This document shows positions 58,001 through 64,000 of a stretch of DNA of 64,000 bases, piece by piece. The translations under genes were made by a program, and so were the position numbers. Each line of letters begins with the position of its first letter. The stretch's first letter is position 1. The notes under the pieces were generated by a model. That model ran no database searches, had not been told where the DNA came from, and saw only the letters and a program-made list of their open reading frames with translations. The DNA lies in contig NC_089853.1 of NCBI RefSeq assembly GCF_036373705.1, forward strand, positions 34,252,568 to 34,316,567, in the 5' to 3' direction. Source of the DNA: Amia ocellicauda (Eukaryota; Chordata; Actinopteri; Amiiformes; Amiidae).

Positions 58001-61000
58001 TGGTTTCATGTCAGTTTCTGTAGTAAGAGATACCTTTTTCCAATTTAAGCCTGGTGTAGGGTAGGCTTAGAAAATGACTTAAATTTAAGACCAAACAGAT
58101 TTTTTTTTTTTTTTAATTTCAGTCTAAGACCTAAAAAATGGTCTTAAAAGCATTTAAGACCTTTTCTGCAACCGGACCCATATTCCTATACATCTTATCT
58201 TGTGTATACTGTATATATCATCTCATTCATAGAATGAATGAATGAATGAAGGATGTACATTTATTTTTAATAGTTTTGTTATTTTTAACCATCATTAAAA
58301 CACAACACAGATCATCTGCTGTAGGTCAGTTAGCACAGATCCTGAAGGATTATTAGGAACACCATACTAATACTGTTTTTGACCCCCTTTCGCCTTCAGA
58401 ACTGCCATAATTCTACGTGGCATTGATTCAACAAGGTGCTGAAAGCATTCTTTAGAAATGTTGGCCCATATTGATAGGATAGCATCTTGCAGTTGATGGA
58501 GATTTGTGGGATGCACATCCAGGGCACGAAGCTCCCGTTCCACCACATCCCAAAGATGCTCTATTGGGTTGAGATCTGGTGACTGTGGGGGCCAGTTTAG
58601 TACAGTGAACTCATTGTCATGTTCAAGAAACCAATTTGAAATGATTCGACCTTTGTGACATGGTGCATTATCCTGCTGGAAGTAGCCATCAGAGGATGGG
58701 TACATGGTGGTCATAAAGGGATGGACATGGTCAGAAACAATGCTCAGGTAGGCCGTGGCATTTAAACGATGCCCAATTGGCACTAAGGGGCCTAAAGTGT
58801 GCCAAGAAAACATCCCCCACACCATTACACCACCACCACCAGCCTGCACAGTGGTAACAAGGCATGATGGATCCATGTTCTCATTCTGTTTACGCCAAAT
58901 TCTGACTCTACCATCTGAATGTCTCAACAGAAATCGAGACTCATCAGACCAGGCAACATTTTTCCAGTCTTCAATTGTCCAATTTTGGTGAGCTTGTGCA
59001 AATTGTAGCCTCTTTTTCCTATTTGTAGTGGAGATGAGTGGTACCCGGTGGGGTCTTCTGCTGTTGTAGCCCATCCGCCTCAAGGTTGTACGTGTTGTGG
59101 CTTCACAAATGCTTTGCTGCATACCTCGGTTGTAACGAGTGGTTATTTCAGTCAAAGTTGCTCTTCTATCAGCTTGAATCAGTCGGCCCATTCTCCTCTG
59201 ACCTCTAGCATCAACAAGGCATTTTCGCCCACAGGACTGCCGCATACTGGATGTTTTTCCCTTTTCACACCATTCTTTGTAAACCCTAGAAATGGTTGTG
59301 CGTGAAAATCCCAGTAACTGAGCAGATTGTGAAATACTCAGACCGGCCCGTCTGGCACCCACAACCATGCCACGCTCAAAATTGCTTAAATCACCTTTCT
59401 TTCCCATTCAGACATTCAGTTTGGAGTTCAGGAGATTGTCTTGACCAGGACCACACCCCTAAATGCATTGAAGCAACTGCCATGTGATTGGTTGGTTAGA
59501 TAATTAGATAATAATGAGAAATTGAACAGGTGTTCCTAATAATCCTTTAGGTGAGTGTATTTAGCTAATATTAATGTGTTTTTTTTTTCACCATGAAGAT
59601 ATCATGTGTCTAATCCTTAGGTAAGTGATTTATTATAAGTTTGTGTGAAGGTTGAGTGAAGTAGTGTCTCTTATTGTGTAAGAAATGTAATTTTGCAGTT
59701 TGTGCAGACAGAACTTGAATGAGGTGACATCTCTTATACAATAAGTGACAGCTTTCATAAAACTATTACCTTATAAATTTTAAAAAAGTGTCAAAAGGCT
59801 GTTTGTAACATCTAGGCTTGATGTAATAAAGAGCATTTACTAGTTCCTTTGGGTAATGGAGAGGCCTACCTTGCTGTAAGAGATGGAATCAAAGAGCTCG
59901 CTGATCTCTGCAGGTGTATTGATCTCGTCTTCTCTGGAGGAGAGGGGGTGAGAGGTAACCAGAGCATCCACAGCAAACACCCTGTGCACATCATTCAAGA
60001 CCAGGAGGTCTTTCTGTGGAAAGACAGGCAGGAGAGAGGGAAGATCAAATACTGATTGGCTTACAAGTATACCCCGTCTCACTGCACACACACTCAACAG
60101 CCTGTTCCAATCTCTTTCACTATATACTTTCAAATGCACAAATGTACAGCAAGGCATTTTGCAGTACTTGTAAGAAAACAACCATTTATTCTGAGGCTCT
60201 GTTTTGGCCAGAATAAGTAAGCAGGCCAGTGTAAAAAGACAACAAATATTGTAAAAACATTAATAATCATAATCATAATCATCATAATGTATTTATTTAT
60301 TAACATACGTCTTATCCTGGGAGACTTACACTTTAGAGAAGTATTTTAAAGTAGTATAAGAGTGCAGTAAAACAACCAATACTAAAATGTAATTTGAAGT
60401 GCAGTAGTACTATCAGTACAAAATACAACAAGCACACATCCTAGTACTAGTACAATGAGGTACCAAGTGTAGTCACTTAACTACAGTTAAGTCCTAGGTA
60501 TGTGTTAAAGGGTCAGTATTCTTTTACTGCTACTTTTATTATGCCAAACATGAATAAATAAATTAGCACATAATTTATAATGATATGGTTCATGGGACAA
60601 TAAATAGTTTCTGTGTCATCTTTAAAAAACTAAAAATCCATGGAAGCATGGCATAGCAGTACTACAGTATTTAAAGTGTTATTTTCTATCAGAAGTAAGT
60701 GATCAGGCAGATATTTAATTATGAAAAGAAGTGTCCCTGTACTCAAAGCTTATTAATAAATACTTTTGCACTTCAGGAAATTAGGAAAAAAGGGACAGCC
60801 AAAAAAGTGTTGATCATATGAACATCTCGGAGAAGCACGTACAATATTCCATGTAGGTTGTACACTATCAGCCCCAAGGTATTCCACATAGGAAGCAAAG
60901 CCCTCATTCAGCCAAAGATCGTTCCACCATTTAAGGGTCACAAGGTTCCCGAACCACTGCAACAAAACAAAGAGAACATTAACAAGAAATTATCCCAATG

Positions 61001-63600
61001 CCTTATATTGCCACATGGAAATTTCATTGCGAGAAACACAATCTCCGGTCGGTACTGCAGACAGCAGGAGGCCATGGTAGACAATTCTTACCAATATATT
61101 TACCTTAACTACTAATATAAAAACAAGTATTTTGCTCCTGAGTGGCTCACCTAGTAAAAGCCTCTGTTCAAAGTGCAGGCTAGACAGTGCTGGTTCATAT
61201 CTCGACTAGTTCATAACTACGAGCTTGGGTTTTTCATTACTTGTTTTTTTGCATGTGTATAAAATGTAAAGAGAAAGCGATAATAAATAAATGGTTCCAT
61301 AAGAAGCACATATGATTTAATGAAAGAAAAATTGTAGTGCATTATATTATTTTTTTAAGTAAATATAATCAGTTTTTCCTGTTATCAATCTGTCCTGTGA
61401 AAACTTTAGCATATGAAGAAACACATCTTTAAGCACCCATGGAATTGACAGATATACTTTATCCTTTTGTGTTAAACTTGGAAATACGTATTCTGCTTTA
61501 ATCAACATATCATTCAAAGACATTTAACCCTGTTTTCTCTTGAACACCATAGACATTGGTTCTTGTCTGATTTATAGCTCAGGAGTTTCGGCCATACTCT
61601 AATCGTGGGAGTAAAGTGAGAGGATTGTAAAGTGATTTAGATTTGTCTGATACTGAAATTGTAGCAATAAAAATTACATTGGATCTCCACACTTACCATA
61701 TGGGCCAATTCATGAGAAATTACAGTTGCAACCCTCTCTTTGTTTCCATTGGAGGAAAATTTTTCATCATAAAGAAGAGCTGTTTCTCTGTACGTTATTA
61801 GCCCCCAGTTCTCCATAGCACCAGCATTGAAGTCAGGGAGAGCTATCTGGTCTGGGACAGTATAAACATATGGTAATATTATTAAACTGAAGCAAAACAT
61901 GCAGTATTGAAATGATCTAGTTAAACATGACAACATATTCCAGAGTGATATTTACTAAAATAAACTAAAAAACTAAAATAAATGCATATTACACACACAA
62001 ACACATTTTTGTTTCCATGGCTTTGCATTTCTGTAGGTAGATTTTTGTTGGATTTAATTAAAGCAATGTTATAAACTAGAAATAGCAACTATTGTTTTTA
62101 ATTGATAGTTGTATTTATTTTTTAACATTAAGAGGTAAAATAAAAATGCCTATTGGCAACAATACATAACAAGACCCAATTGTCATAATTGTCATAATGT
62201 CCTTTTCTTAATTATCTTAATCATGAATTAGACATATCTTGTTTTCACTATGCAAACTTCATATTTTACATGCCAGAAGTACTTTCTTTAAATACATTTT
62301 AAAAAAATACTAAAAGAAAATAACATAAAAGAAGAAGTTGGGAATGTTATTTGTGTGTTTGTTTTAGTTTTATTTTATTTCTAAGGTAGGTCTCTGCAGC
62401 AGCTGCTTTTCAGTGTTACAGAAAATCATATACATGTTGTTTCTCTGCTAAGAGTTATTAAACATAATAATATTTGGAGAAGGCCTCTTCAAATGTAAAC
62501 AGACTTACCCGATTTTGGCAGAGGATATGATGTATTGTAGTAGTCTTCAAAGAACTTAAGGATTGGTCCTGTAATATTCAGGGCATATTCTCCCTGATTT
62601 GCAGCAATGGCTTTTCTACGAGCCCAGATTCTTATCTAAGAAGGAACGTCAAAATATTCAACACAATATTCAAAAGGGGTAAGATTTGATGTTGGTCACA
62701 AAGCTATTTTCAAAGTGTGATTCATGTTATTAGAATATTTCATGTATATTATTAAAGGGGTTTAAAACAGACACACAATACATTTTATATTAAACTTTTA
62801 TTATTTTATATCAGAAATATAAAATACATGAATGGAAATGTCACAATTTGTATTGAAGAGTTCAGGCTTAGTAAGTGCTGGCTGAGCGATGTGAAACACA
62901 CCAGTATTACAATCAGAGGTAAGGTAAAAGAGAAAAGTAGCACAGGAAATGTTTAAAAAGGTATATAATTACCAAAACATTGTCTTGCATCTTCTCAATA
63001 TATGTGAAGTCACTGACTATAAATGCCAGAATATAGGTTGACATTTTTGGTGTCGATACAAACTTGGTTATGGTTATATTCTGTCCGTTTAGAGTCGTAT
63101 TAATACTTTCTAAAAGTGAACAGATAGAGGAGGATAAGAAATGTCAAAAACATGCTTTGGTTGTAAATAAATGCAGTAAAGTGACAGCAGATACAGTGGA
63201 GCCTTGGGTAAACTGTCCTTTGTTGTTTTCATATTGTTGTTTGCAGATATCCCTTTTTCACAACTAATGTGAAATATTTTCAGAGCATTCATATTATTGT
63301 TTTTACCAATACCATTTCATATTAAGAGTTTTTTTTAATAGTTCTACAACATTAACTGATAGTCCAAATCTGTTATATATGCAAAACTATTCCACAGGTC
63401 AACCACATAACACTGCCTGCTCTGTGATATCTGCTGAGAGCTGTGCTGTATACTCACCATAAACAGGGCTATTGGACAGAGCCACGTATTCTCGAGAGTG
63501 AATGAGAGTGATGTTGAAAATCGCTTTCATGGCTGGTTCATCAAAGCATGGGAATGCTTTCCTAGCATCTGTGGCCTGCATTTGAGTAGTGGCAACAACT
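38955..63600 (-). CDS. anpep: Aminopeptidase N (ANPEP/CD13), 3' nineteen exons
   Basis: ANPEP is a type II membrane M1-family zinc exopeptidase that removes neutral N-terminal residues from peptides at the cell surface. Exons, 5' to 3' on the minus strand: 63458-63600, 62973-63109, 62509-62635, 61697-61851, 60843-60956, 59870-60013, 57712-57777, 56810-56875, 55934-56109, 55280-55356, 53387-53520, 47532-47587, 47283-47430, 46699-46790, 45897-46007, 45574-45741, 43274-43414, 42406-42487, 38955-39113. All junctions are in phase and give ~764 residues, about what the mammalian protein has after its large first exon. Substrate-anchoring GAMEN, zinc-binding HELAH and WLNEGF (third ligand Glu), and the catalytic Tyr of SYSKG are all present. 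The cytoplasmic tail, membrane anchor and first part of the ectodomain lie past 64000. Large introns are full of transposons but no exon is damaged. Confidence 0.96.
39925..41582. mobile_element. DIRS-like (tyrosine-recombinase retrotransposon) non-autonomous element
   Basis: Arms 39959-40127 and 41369-41537 are inverted copies (169 bp each, about nine mismatches by eye). Just inside the right arm is a second inverted structure: gggcagtgcttcc (41268-41280), perfect palindrome GGTTGCATATGCAACC (41288-41303), ggaagcactgccc (41320-41332). The outer edge has GGTTGCATACGCAACC (41554-41569), and atctatatcgata/tatcgatatagat flank the whole unit in inverse orientation. Inverted termini plus an internal complementary region are the DIRS hallmark. 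The GC-rich interior has an open frame (40497-41021, Pro/Ser/Ala-rich, ending [15 protein letters not shown] and onward) that may be a gag remnant. No reverse transcriptase or recombinase is present. Confidence 0.6.
41583..42405. other. ANPEP intron, nothing recognised
   Basis: AT-rich intronic DNA between the DIRS-like element and the next exon. Confidence 0.5.
42406..42487 (-). CDS. anpep: ANPEP exon
   Basis: Encodes [20 protein letters not shown] and TEFELQQ, nearly identical to mammalian ANPEP. Confidence 0.95.
43274..43414 (-). CDS. anpep: ANPEP exon
   Basis: Encodes [40 protein letters not shown] and WKVIFG. Separated from the previous exon by the intact Tc1 at 43555-45150; the element starts 141 bp from this exon's acceptor. 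Confidence 0.93.
43762..44775 (-). CDS. Tc1 transposase, DD34E, intact frame
   Basis: 337 residues from [20 protein letters not shown], without stop or frameshift. The N-terminal paired-like helix-turn-helix region ([20 protein letters not shown]) binds the inverted repeats. The catalytic triad is present: Asp in VLWSDETK, Asp in [11 protein letters not shown], Glu in [10 protein letters not shown], with 34 residues between the last two. The residue before the catalytic Glu is Thr; the relative at 15528-16601 has Ile. It catalyses cut-and-paste transposition into TA. Length is normal for the family, so it may still be functional, though a damaging substitution cannot be excluded. Confidence 0.93.
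   Translation of the reverse strand: MAKTKELSKDVRDKIVDLHKAGMGYKTIAKQLGEKVTTVGAIIRKWKKHKITVSLPRSGAPCKISPRGVSMIMRTVGNQLRTTQEDLVNDLKAAGTIVTKKTIGKTVHREGLKSCSSRKVPLLKKAHVQARLKFANEHLNDSEENWMKVLWSDETKIKLFGINSTRRVWRRRNDPKNTIPTIKHGGGNIMLWGCFSAKGTGQLHRIKGTMDGAMYRQILGENLLPSARALKMGRGWVFQHDNDPKHTAKATKEWLKKKHIKVLEWPSQSPDLNPTENLWRELKVRVAKCQPRNLIDLERICKEEWDKIPPEMCANLVANYKKRLTSVIANKGFATKY
44818..44914. repeat. Long hairpin between Tc1 transposase start and right end
   Basis: Arms 44818-44857 and 44875-44914 are complementary with one mismatch and a ~17-nt loop. They begin CAGGTGTCTTTTATACAGG and its complement. The deleted copy at 15528 keeps one arm. Confidence 0.85.
45574..45741 (-). CDS. anpep: ANPEP exon
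   Basis: Encodes [38 protein letters not shown] and [16 protein letters not shown]. Acceptor with a poly-T tract. Confidence 0.94.
45897..46007 (-). CDS. anpep: ANPEP exon
   Basis: Encodes [20 protein letters not shown] and [16 protein letters not shown]. The two Cys of ACRNGLPEC match the conserved disulfide pair of the family. Confidence 0.93.
46699..46790 (-). CDS. anpep: ANPEP exon
   Basis: Encodes [20 protein letters not shown] and [10 protein letters not shown] of the C-terminal helical domain. Confidence 0.92.
46898..47071 (+). repeat. V-SINE-type element in ANPEP intron
   Basis: Contains gtggttagggctcaatccca (B-box-like remnant), gagcaaagtactctacttag, ataaatgcccagctgtaaaa and the 3' tail ggataagggtgtctgctaag with an (ATA)n end. 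This tail, inverted, is the shared end of the repeats at 3815, 22861, 25565 and 60300. Confidence 0.7.
47283..47430 (-). CDS. anpep: ANPEP exon
   Basis: Encodes [40 protein letters not shown] and RTEVNGPMQ. Contains EYMPW and an NTT sequon. Confidence 0.93.
47532..47587 (-). CDS. anpep: ANPEP exon (small)
   Basis: Encodes [18 protein letters not shown], the conserved 'NRAQ(I/L)(I/V)DDAF' element at the start of the C-terminal helical domain. It is ~5.8 kb from the previous exon, across an intron holding a nest of Tc1 elements. Confidence 0.93.
47649..47880. mobile_element. Tc1-like transposon debris
   Basis: After a (TA)n tract, the sequence gagccttggtcgcccatgac and gaccactggagaccaggaac resembles the non-coding end region of degenerate fish Tc1 copies. 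No transposase frame remains. Confidence 0.4.
47881..49788. other. ANPEP intron, no exon seen
   Basis: AT-rich intron. A stretch at 48990-49190 (acaataaaagtggttaatgt onward) looks like transposon terminal-repeat debris but is not clear enough to name. Confidence 0.35.
49789..49853. repeat. (GT)n(AT)n microsatellite
   Basis: GT then AT repeats abutting the left end of the Tc1 nest. Confidence 0.9.
49936..50469. mobile_element. Unclassified ~530-bp insertion with perfect palindrome
   Basis: Interrupts the Tc1 left end between tcaattaa and gcaaagtgagtgaac, which are adjacent in the family's other ends (see 51697-51745). It is CpG-rich in its second half and contains a 29-bp palindrome (50095-50123: 14-bp arms atcattacattcgg around one A). 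No coding capacity. Confidence 0.45.
50800..51690 (+). pseudogene. Tc1 transposase pseudogene (DD38E spacing)
   Basis: Pieces in several frames: [20 protein letters not shown] and [18 protein letters not shown] (50854-51102, DNA-binding domain), then after stops and shifts a catalytic part in 51255-51557 with [14 protein letters not shown] and [16 protein letters not shown]. 38 residues separate the second Asp and the Glu, the spacing reported for the Intruder family. Not functional. Confidence 0.75.
51840..52104 (-). pseudogene. Second, inverted Tc1 transposase fragment
   Basis: Minus strand reads [20 protein letters not shown], then skips to [20 protein letters not shown]. It is a fusion of two different Tc1 fragments with the catalytic middle missing. 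Confidence 0.6.
53387..53520 (-). CDS. anpep: ANPEP exon
   Basis: Encodes [40 protein letters not shown] and [13 protein letters not shown] is a strongly conserved M1 motif. Confidence 0.95.
53840..54290 (-). pseudogene. Non-LTR retrotransposon reverse-transcriptase fragment
   Basis: Minus-strand pieces [33 protein letters not shown] (RT thumb/finger start) and [20 protein letters not shown] (PQGSxLGPLLF motif), then [14 protein letters not shown] and [14 protein letters not shown], which resemble the CR1/L2-type RT C-terminal part. Frameshifted and internally deleted (the YADD catalytic box is gone). In an ANPEP intron. Confidence 0.75.
54278..54523 (+). mobile_element. Possible PIF/Harbinger Myb-like domain fragment
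   Basis: Open frame with [20 protein letters not shown] and [13 protein letters not shown], resembling the trihelix/Myb-like accessory protein of PIF/Harbinger transposons (pattern xLxxRGxxRTxxQCR). Only one domain remains; no DDE nuclease is nearby. Confidence 0.35.
55014..55083. repeat. (TA)n(CA)n microsatellite
   Basis: TA repeat with a short CA end in an ANPEP intron. Confidence 0.9.
55280..55356 (-). CDS. anpep: ANPEP exon
   Basis: Encodes [20 protein letters not shown] and LLKVS. A short exon; the frame is completed by both neighbours. Confidence 0.9.
55934..56109 (-). CDS. anpep: ANPEP exon
   Basis: Encodes [40 protein letters not shown] and [16 protein letters not shown]. The WVLQMGFPV stretch is the typical M1 transition to the beta-sandwich domain. 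Confidence 0.94.
56810..56875 (-). CDS. anpep: ANPEP exon
   Basis: A 22-codon exon, [20 protein letters not shown] then QA, matching the end of the catalytic domain. Confidence 0.92.
57505..57565 (+). mobile_element. Tiny piggyBac-like fragment (tentative)
   Basis: The frame reads [14 protein letters not shown], like the 'YNxxxGGVDxxDQ' motif of piggyBac transposases. Only ~20 codons match, so chance cannot be excluded. Confidence 0.2.
57712..57777 (-). CDS. anpep: ANPEP exon
   Basis: A 22-codon exon, [20 protein letters not shown] then IS, in phase 0 at both ends. Confidence 0.92.
58333..59557 (-). mobile_element. Full-length Tc1/mariner (DD36E) element
   Basis: 1225-bp element between TA dinucleotides (58331-58332, 59558-59559). 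Inverted ends read cctgaaggattattaggaac at the left and the complement of gttcctaataatcctttagg at the right. It carries one intact minus-strand transposase covering most of its length. In an ANPEP intron. Confidence 0.88.
58367..59407 (-). CDS. Tc1-like transposase, DD36E spacing, intact frame
   Basis: 346 residues starting [20 protein letters not shown]. The DNA-binding region has [20 protein letters not shown] (helix-turn-helix). Catalytic residues: Asp in VAWSDESRF, Asp in [10 protein letters not shown], Glu in [10 protein letters not shown]. Thirty-six residues separate the last two, against 34 in the element at 43762. DD36E is the signature of the Incomer group of Tc1/mariner. No stop or frameshift; potentially active. 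Confidence 0.9.
   Translation of the reverse strand: MGKKGDLSNFERGMVVGARRAGLSISQSAQLLGFSRTTISRVYKEWCEKGKTSSMRQSCGRKCLVDARGQRRMGRLIQADRRATLTEITTRYNRGMQQSICEATTRTTLRRMGYNSRRPHRVPLISTTNRKKRLQFAQAHQNWTIEDWKNVAWSDESRFLLRHSDGRVRIWRKQNENMDPSCLVTTVQAGGGGVMVWGMFSWHTLGPLVPIGHRLNATAYLSIVSDHVHPFMTTMYPSSDGYFQQDNAPCHKGRIISNWFLEHDNEFTVLNWPPQSPDLNPIEHLWDVVERELRALDVHPTNLHQLQDAILSIWANISKECFQHLVESMPRRIMAVLKAKGGQKQY
59870..60013 (-). CDS. anpep: ANPEP exon
   Basis: Encodes [40 protein letters not shown] and FDSISYSK, including the catalytic Tyr that stabilises the transition state in M1 enzymes. Confidence 0.95.
60270..60345 (-). repeat. V-SINE-type tail remnant
   Basis: AAT/CATAAT-rich stretch followed by acgtcttatcctgggagact, a degenerate version of the tail at 22861 and 25565. 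Confidence 0.4.
60843..60956 (-). CDS. anpep: ANPEP exon with third zinc ligand
   Basis: Encodes [20 protein letters not shown], with Glu as third zinc ligand, and [18 protein letters not shown]. Phase 0 at both ends. Confidence 0.95.
61697..61851 (-). CDS. anpep: ANPEP exon with GAMEN and HELAH
   Basis: Encodes [17 protein letters not shown] (GAMEN exopeptidase motif) through [11 protein letters not shown], the first two zinc-binding His residues and the catalytic Glu. The residue after HELAH is Met where mammalian ANPEP has Gln. Confidence 0.95.
62509..62635 (-). CDS. anpep: ANPEP exon
   Basis: Encodes [40 protein letters not shown] and KS. It leads into the catalytic domain; the last base starts the Asp of DQIALPDF. 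Confidence 0.94.
62973..63109 (-). CDS. anpep: ANPEP exon
   Basis: Encodes [17 protein letters not shown], then [17 protein letters not shown] and [19 protein letters not shown]-type sequence is an M1 family hallmark. Ends in phase 0 at a gtaatt donor. Confidence 0.93.
63458..63600 (-). CDS. anpep: ANPEP exon (first in window)
   Basis: Encodes [20 protein letters not shown] and [18 protein letters not shown], the classic M1 '[10 protein letters not shown]' region of the N-terminal beta domain, with an NIT sequon. Confidence 0.95.
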
Positions 63601-64000
63601 CTGGGAAAATAATAATAATACAAAAACACATGTAATTATTCCTAAGCAAAGTCTTCACCGTCTGACCTATTGGTCTTCCGCAACATTTATCTGAAAATGT
63701 ATATCCTCTGGTAATTAATAAACATATCTTATTATTTACCTCTCATGCACACGTACAAGAAACTACAATAACATATTTGCAGTTACAAACAGAAAGGTTG
63801 ATTCCTACTGTATGTACAAACTGAAATCTGATTTTCTCTGTTCATTTTCTGTTATTTCGCATGCAGGAAATAATTAACTGGACTTCAGTGGCTATGTGCT
63901 GTGTGTTGTTATACAAACAAGCTTTTTTCAACAATCAACAATGGACTTAAAATGTCTTAGCAAGTTAACATGTTTTAAACAGCTGCGAAATAGTATCAAA
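63601..64000. other. ANPEP intron upstream of first visible exon
   Basis: AT-rich intron; the ANPEP first coding exon is not within the window. Confidence 0.6.

Overview
This is a window of ray-finned fish nuclear DNA. The evidence is AT-rich non-coding sequence, split vertebrate genes with GT-AG introns, long TA/ATT/TG microsatellites, abundant Tc1-like transposons, a V-SINE-type repeat family and a DIRS-like element. The species cannot be named from the sequence. The gene order SV2B - MESP cluster - ANPEP brings together genes that lie close to one another on human chromosome 15q26.

Layout. (1) Positions 1-10531, + strand: eleven exons covering the last ~532 codons of synaptic vesicle glycoprotein 2B; the N-terminal exon(s) lie before the window. 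Its introns hold microsatellites, a dead Tc1 relic (8.2 kb) and an internally deleted Tc1 copy (9.6-10.3 kb). (2) 10.5-19.3 kb: 3' UTR/intergenic DNA with an internally deleted Tc1 (15528-16601). (3) 19.5-33.7 kb: three tandem + strand mesp genes (two-exon bHLH transcription factors of presomitic and early cardiac mesoderm). Copies 2 and 3 are almost identical over ~750 bp (proximal promoter, 5' UTR and the first 204 codons) but unrelated afterwards, which suggests gene conversion. (4) About 37.4-37.6 kb: a fourth mesp-type promoter, collinear with the other three, with no mesp coding sequence behind it. (5) 38955-63600, - strand: nineteen exons covering the last ~764 residues of aminopeptidase N (ANPEP); the first coding exon lies beyond position 64000. 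Its introns host a DIRS-like element, two Tc1/mariner elements with intact transposase frames (DD34E and DD36E spacing), a nest of dead DD38E Tc1 copies, a LINE fragment and other debris.

How the parts relate. SV2B and ANPEP are ordinary conserved genes. The mesp cluster is the most informative region. All three genes share a proximal promoter grammar: a TCF/LEF-like ACTTTGATG, then 28 bp later an inverted pair of T-box half-sites, then a TATA-like box ~28-29 bp further on. Related T-box and TGGGAA (RBPJ-like) modules are scattered through the cluster. This fits the known control of mesp genes by Wnt, Tbx6 and Notch. The regulatory reading is inference from motifs. The exon calls are direct translations whose junction phases were checked by hand and compared with family sequences from memory; no alignment or database search was run.
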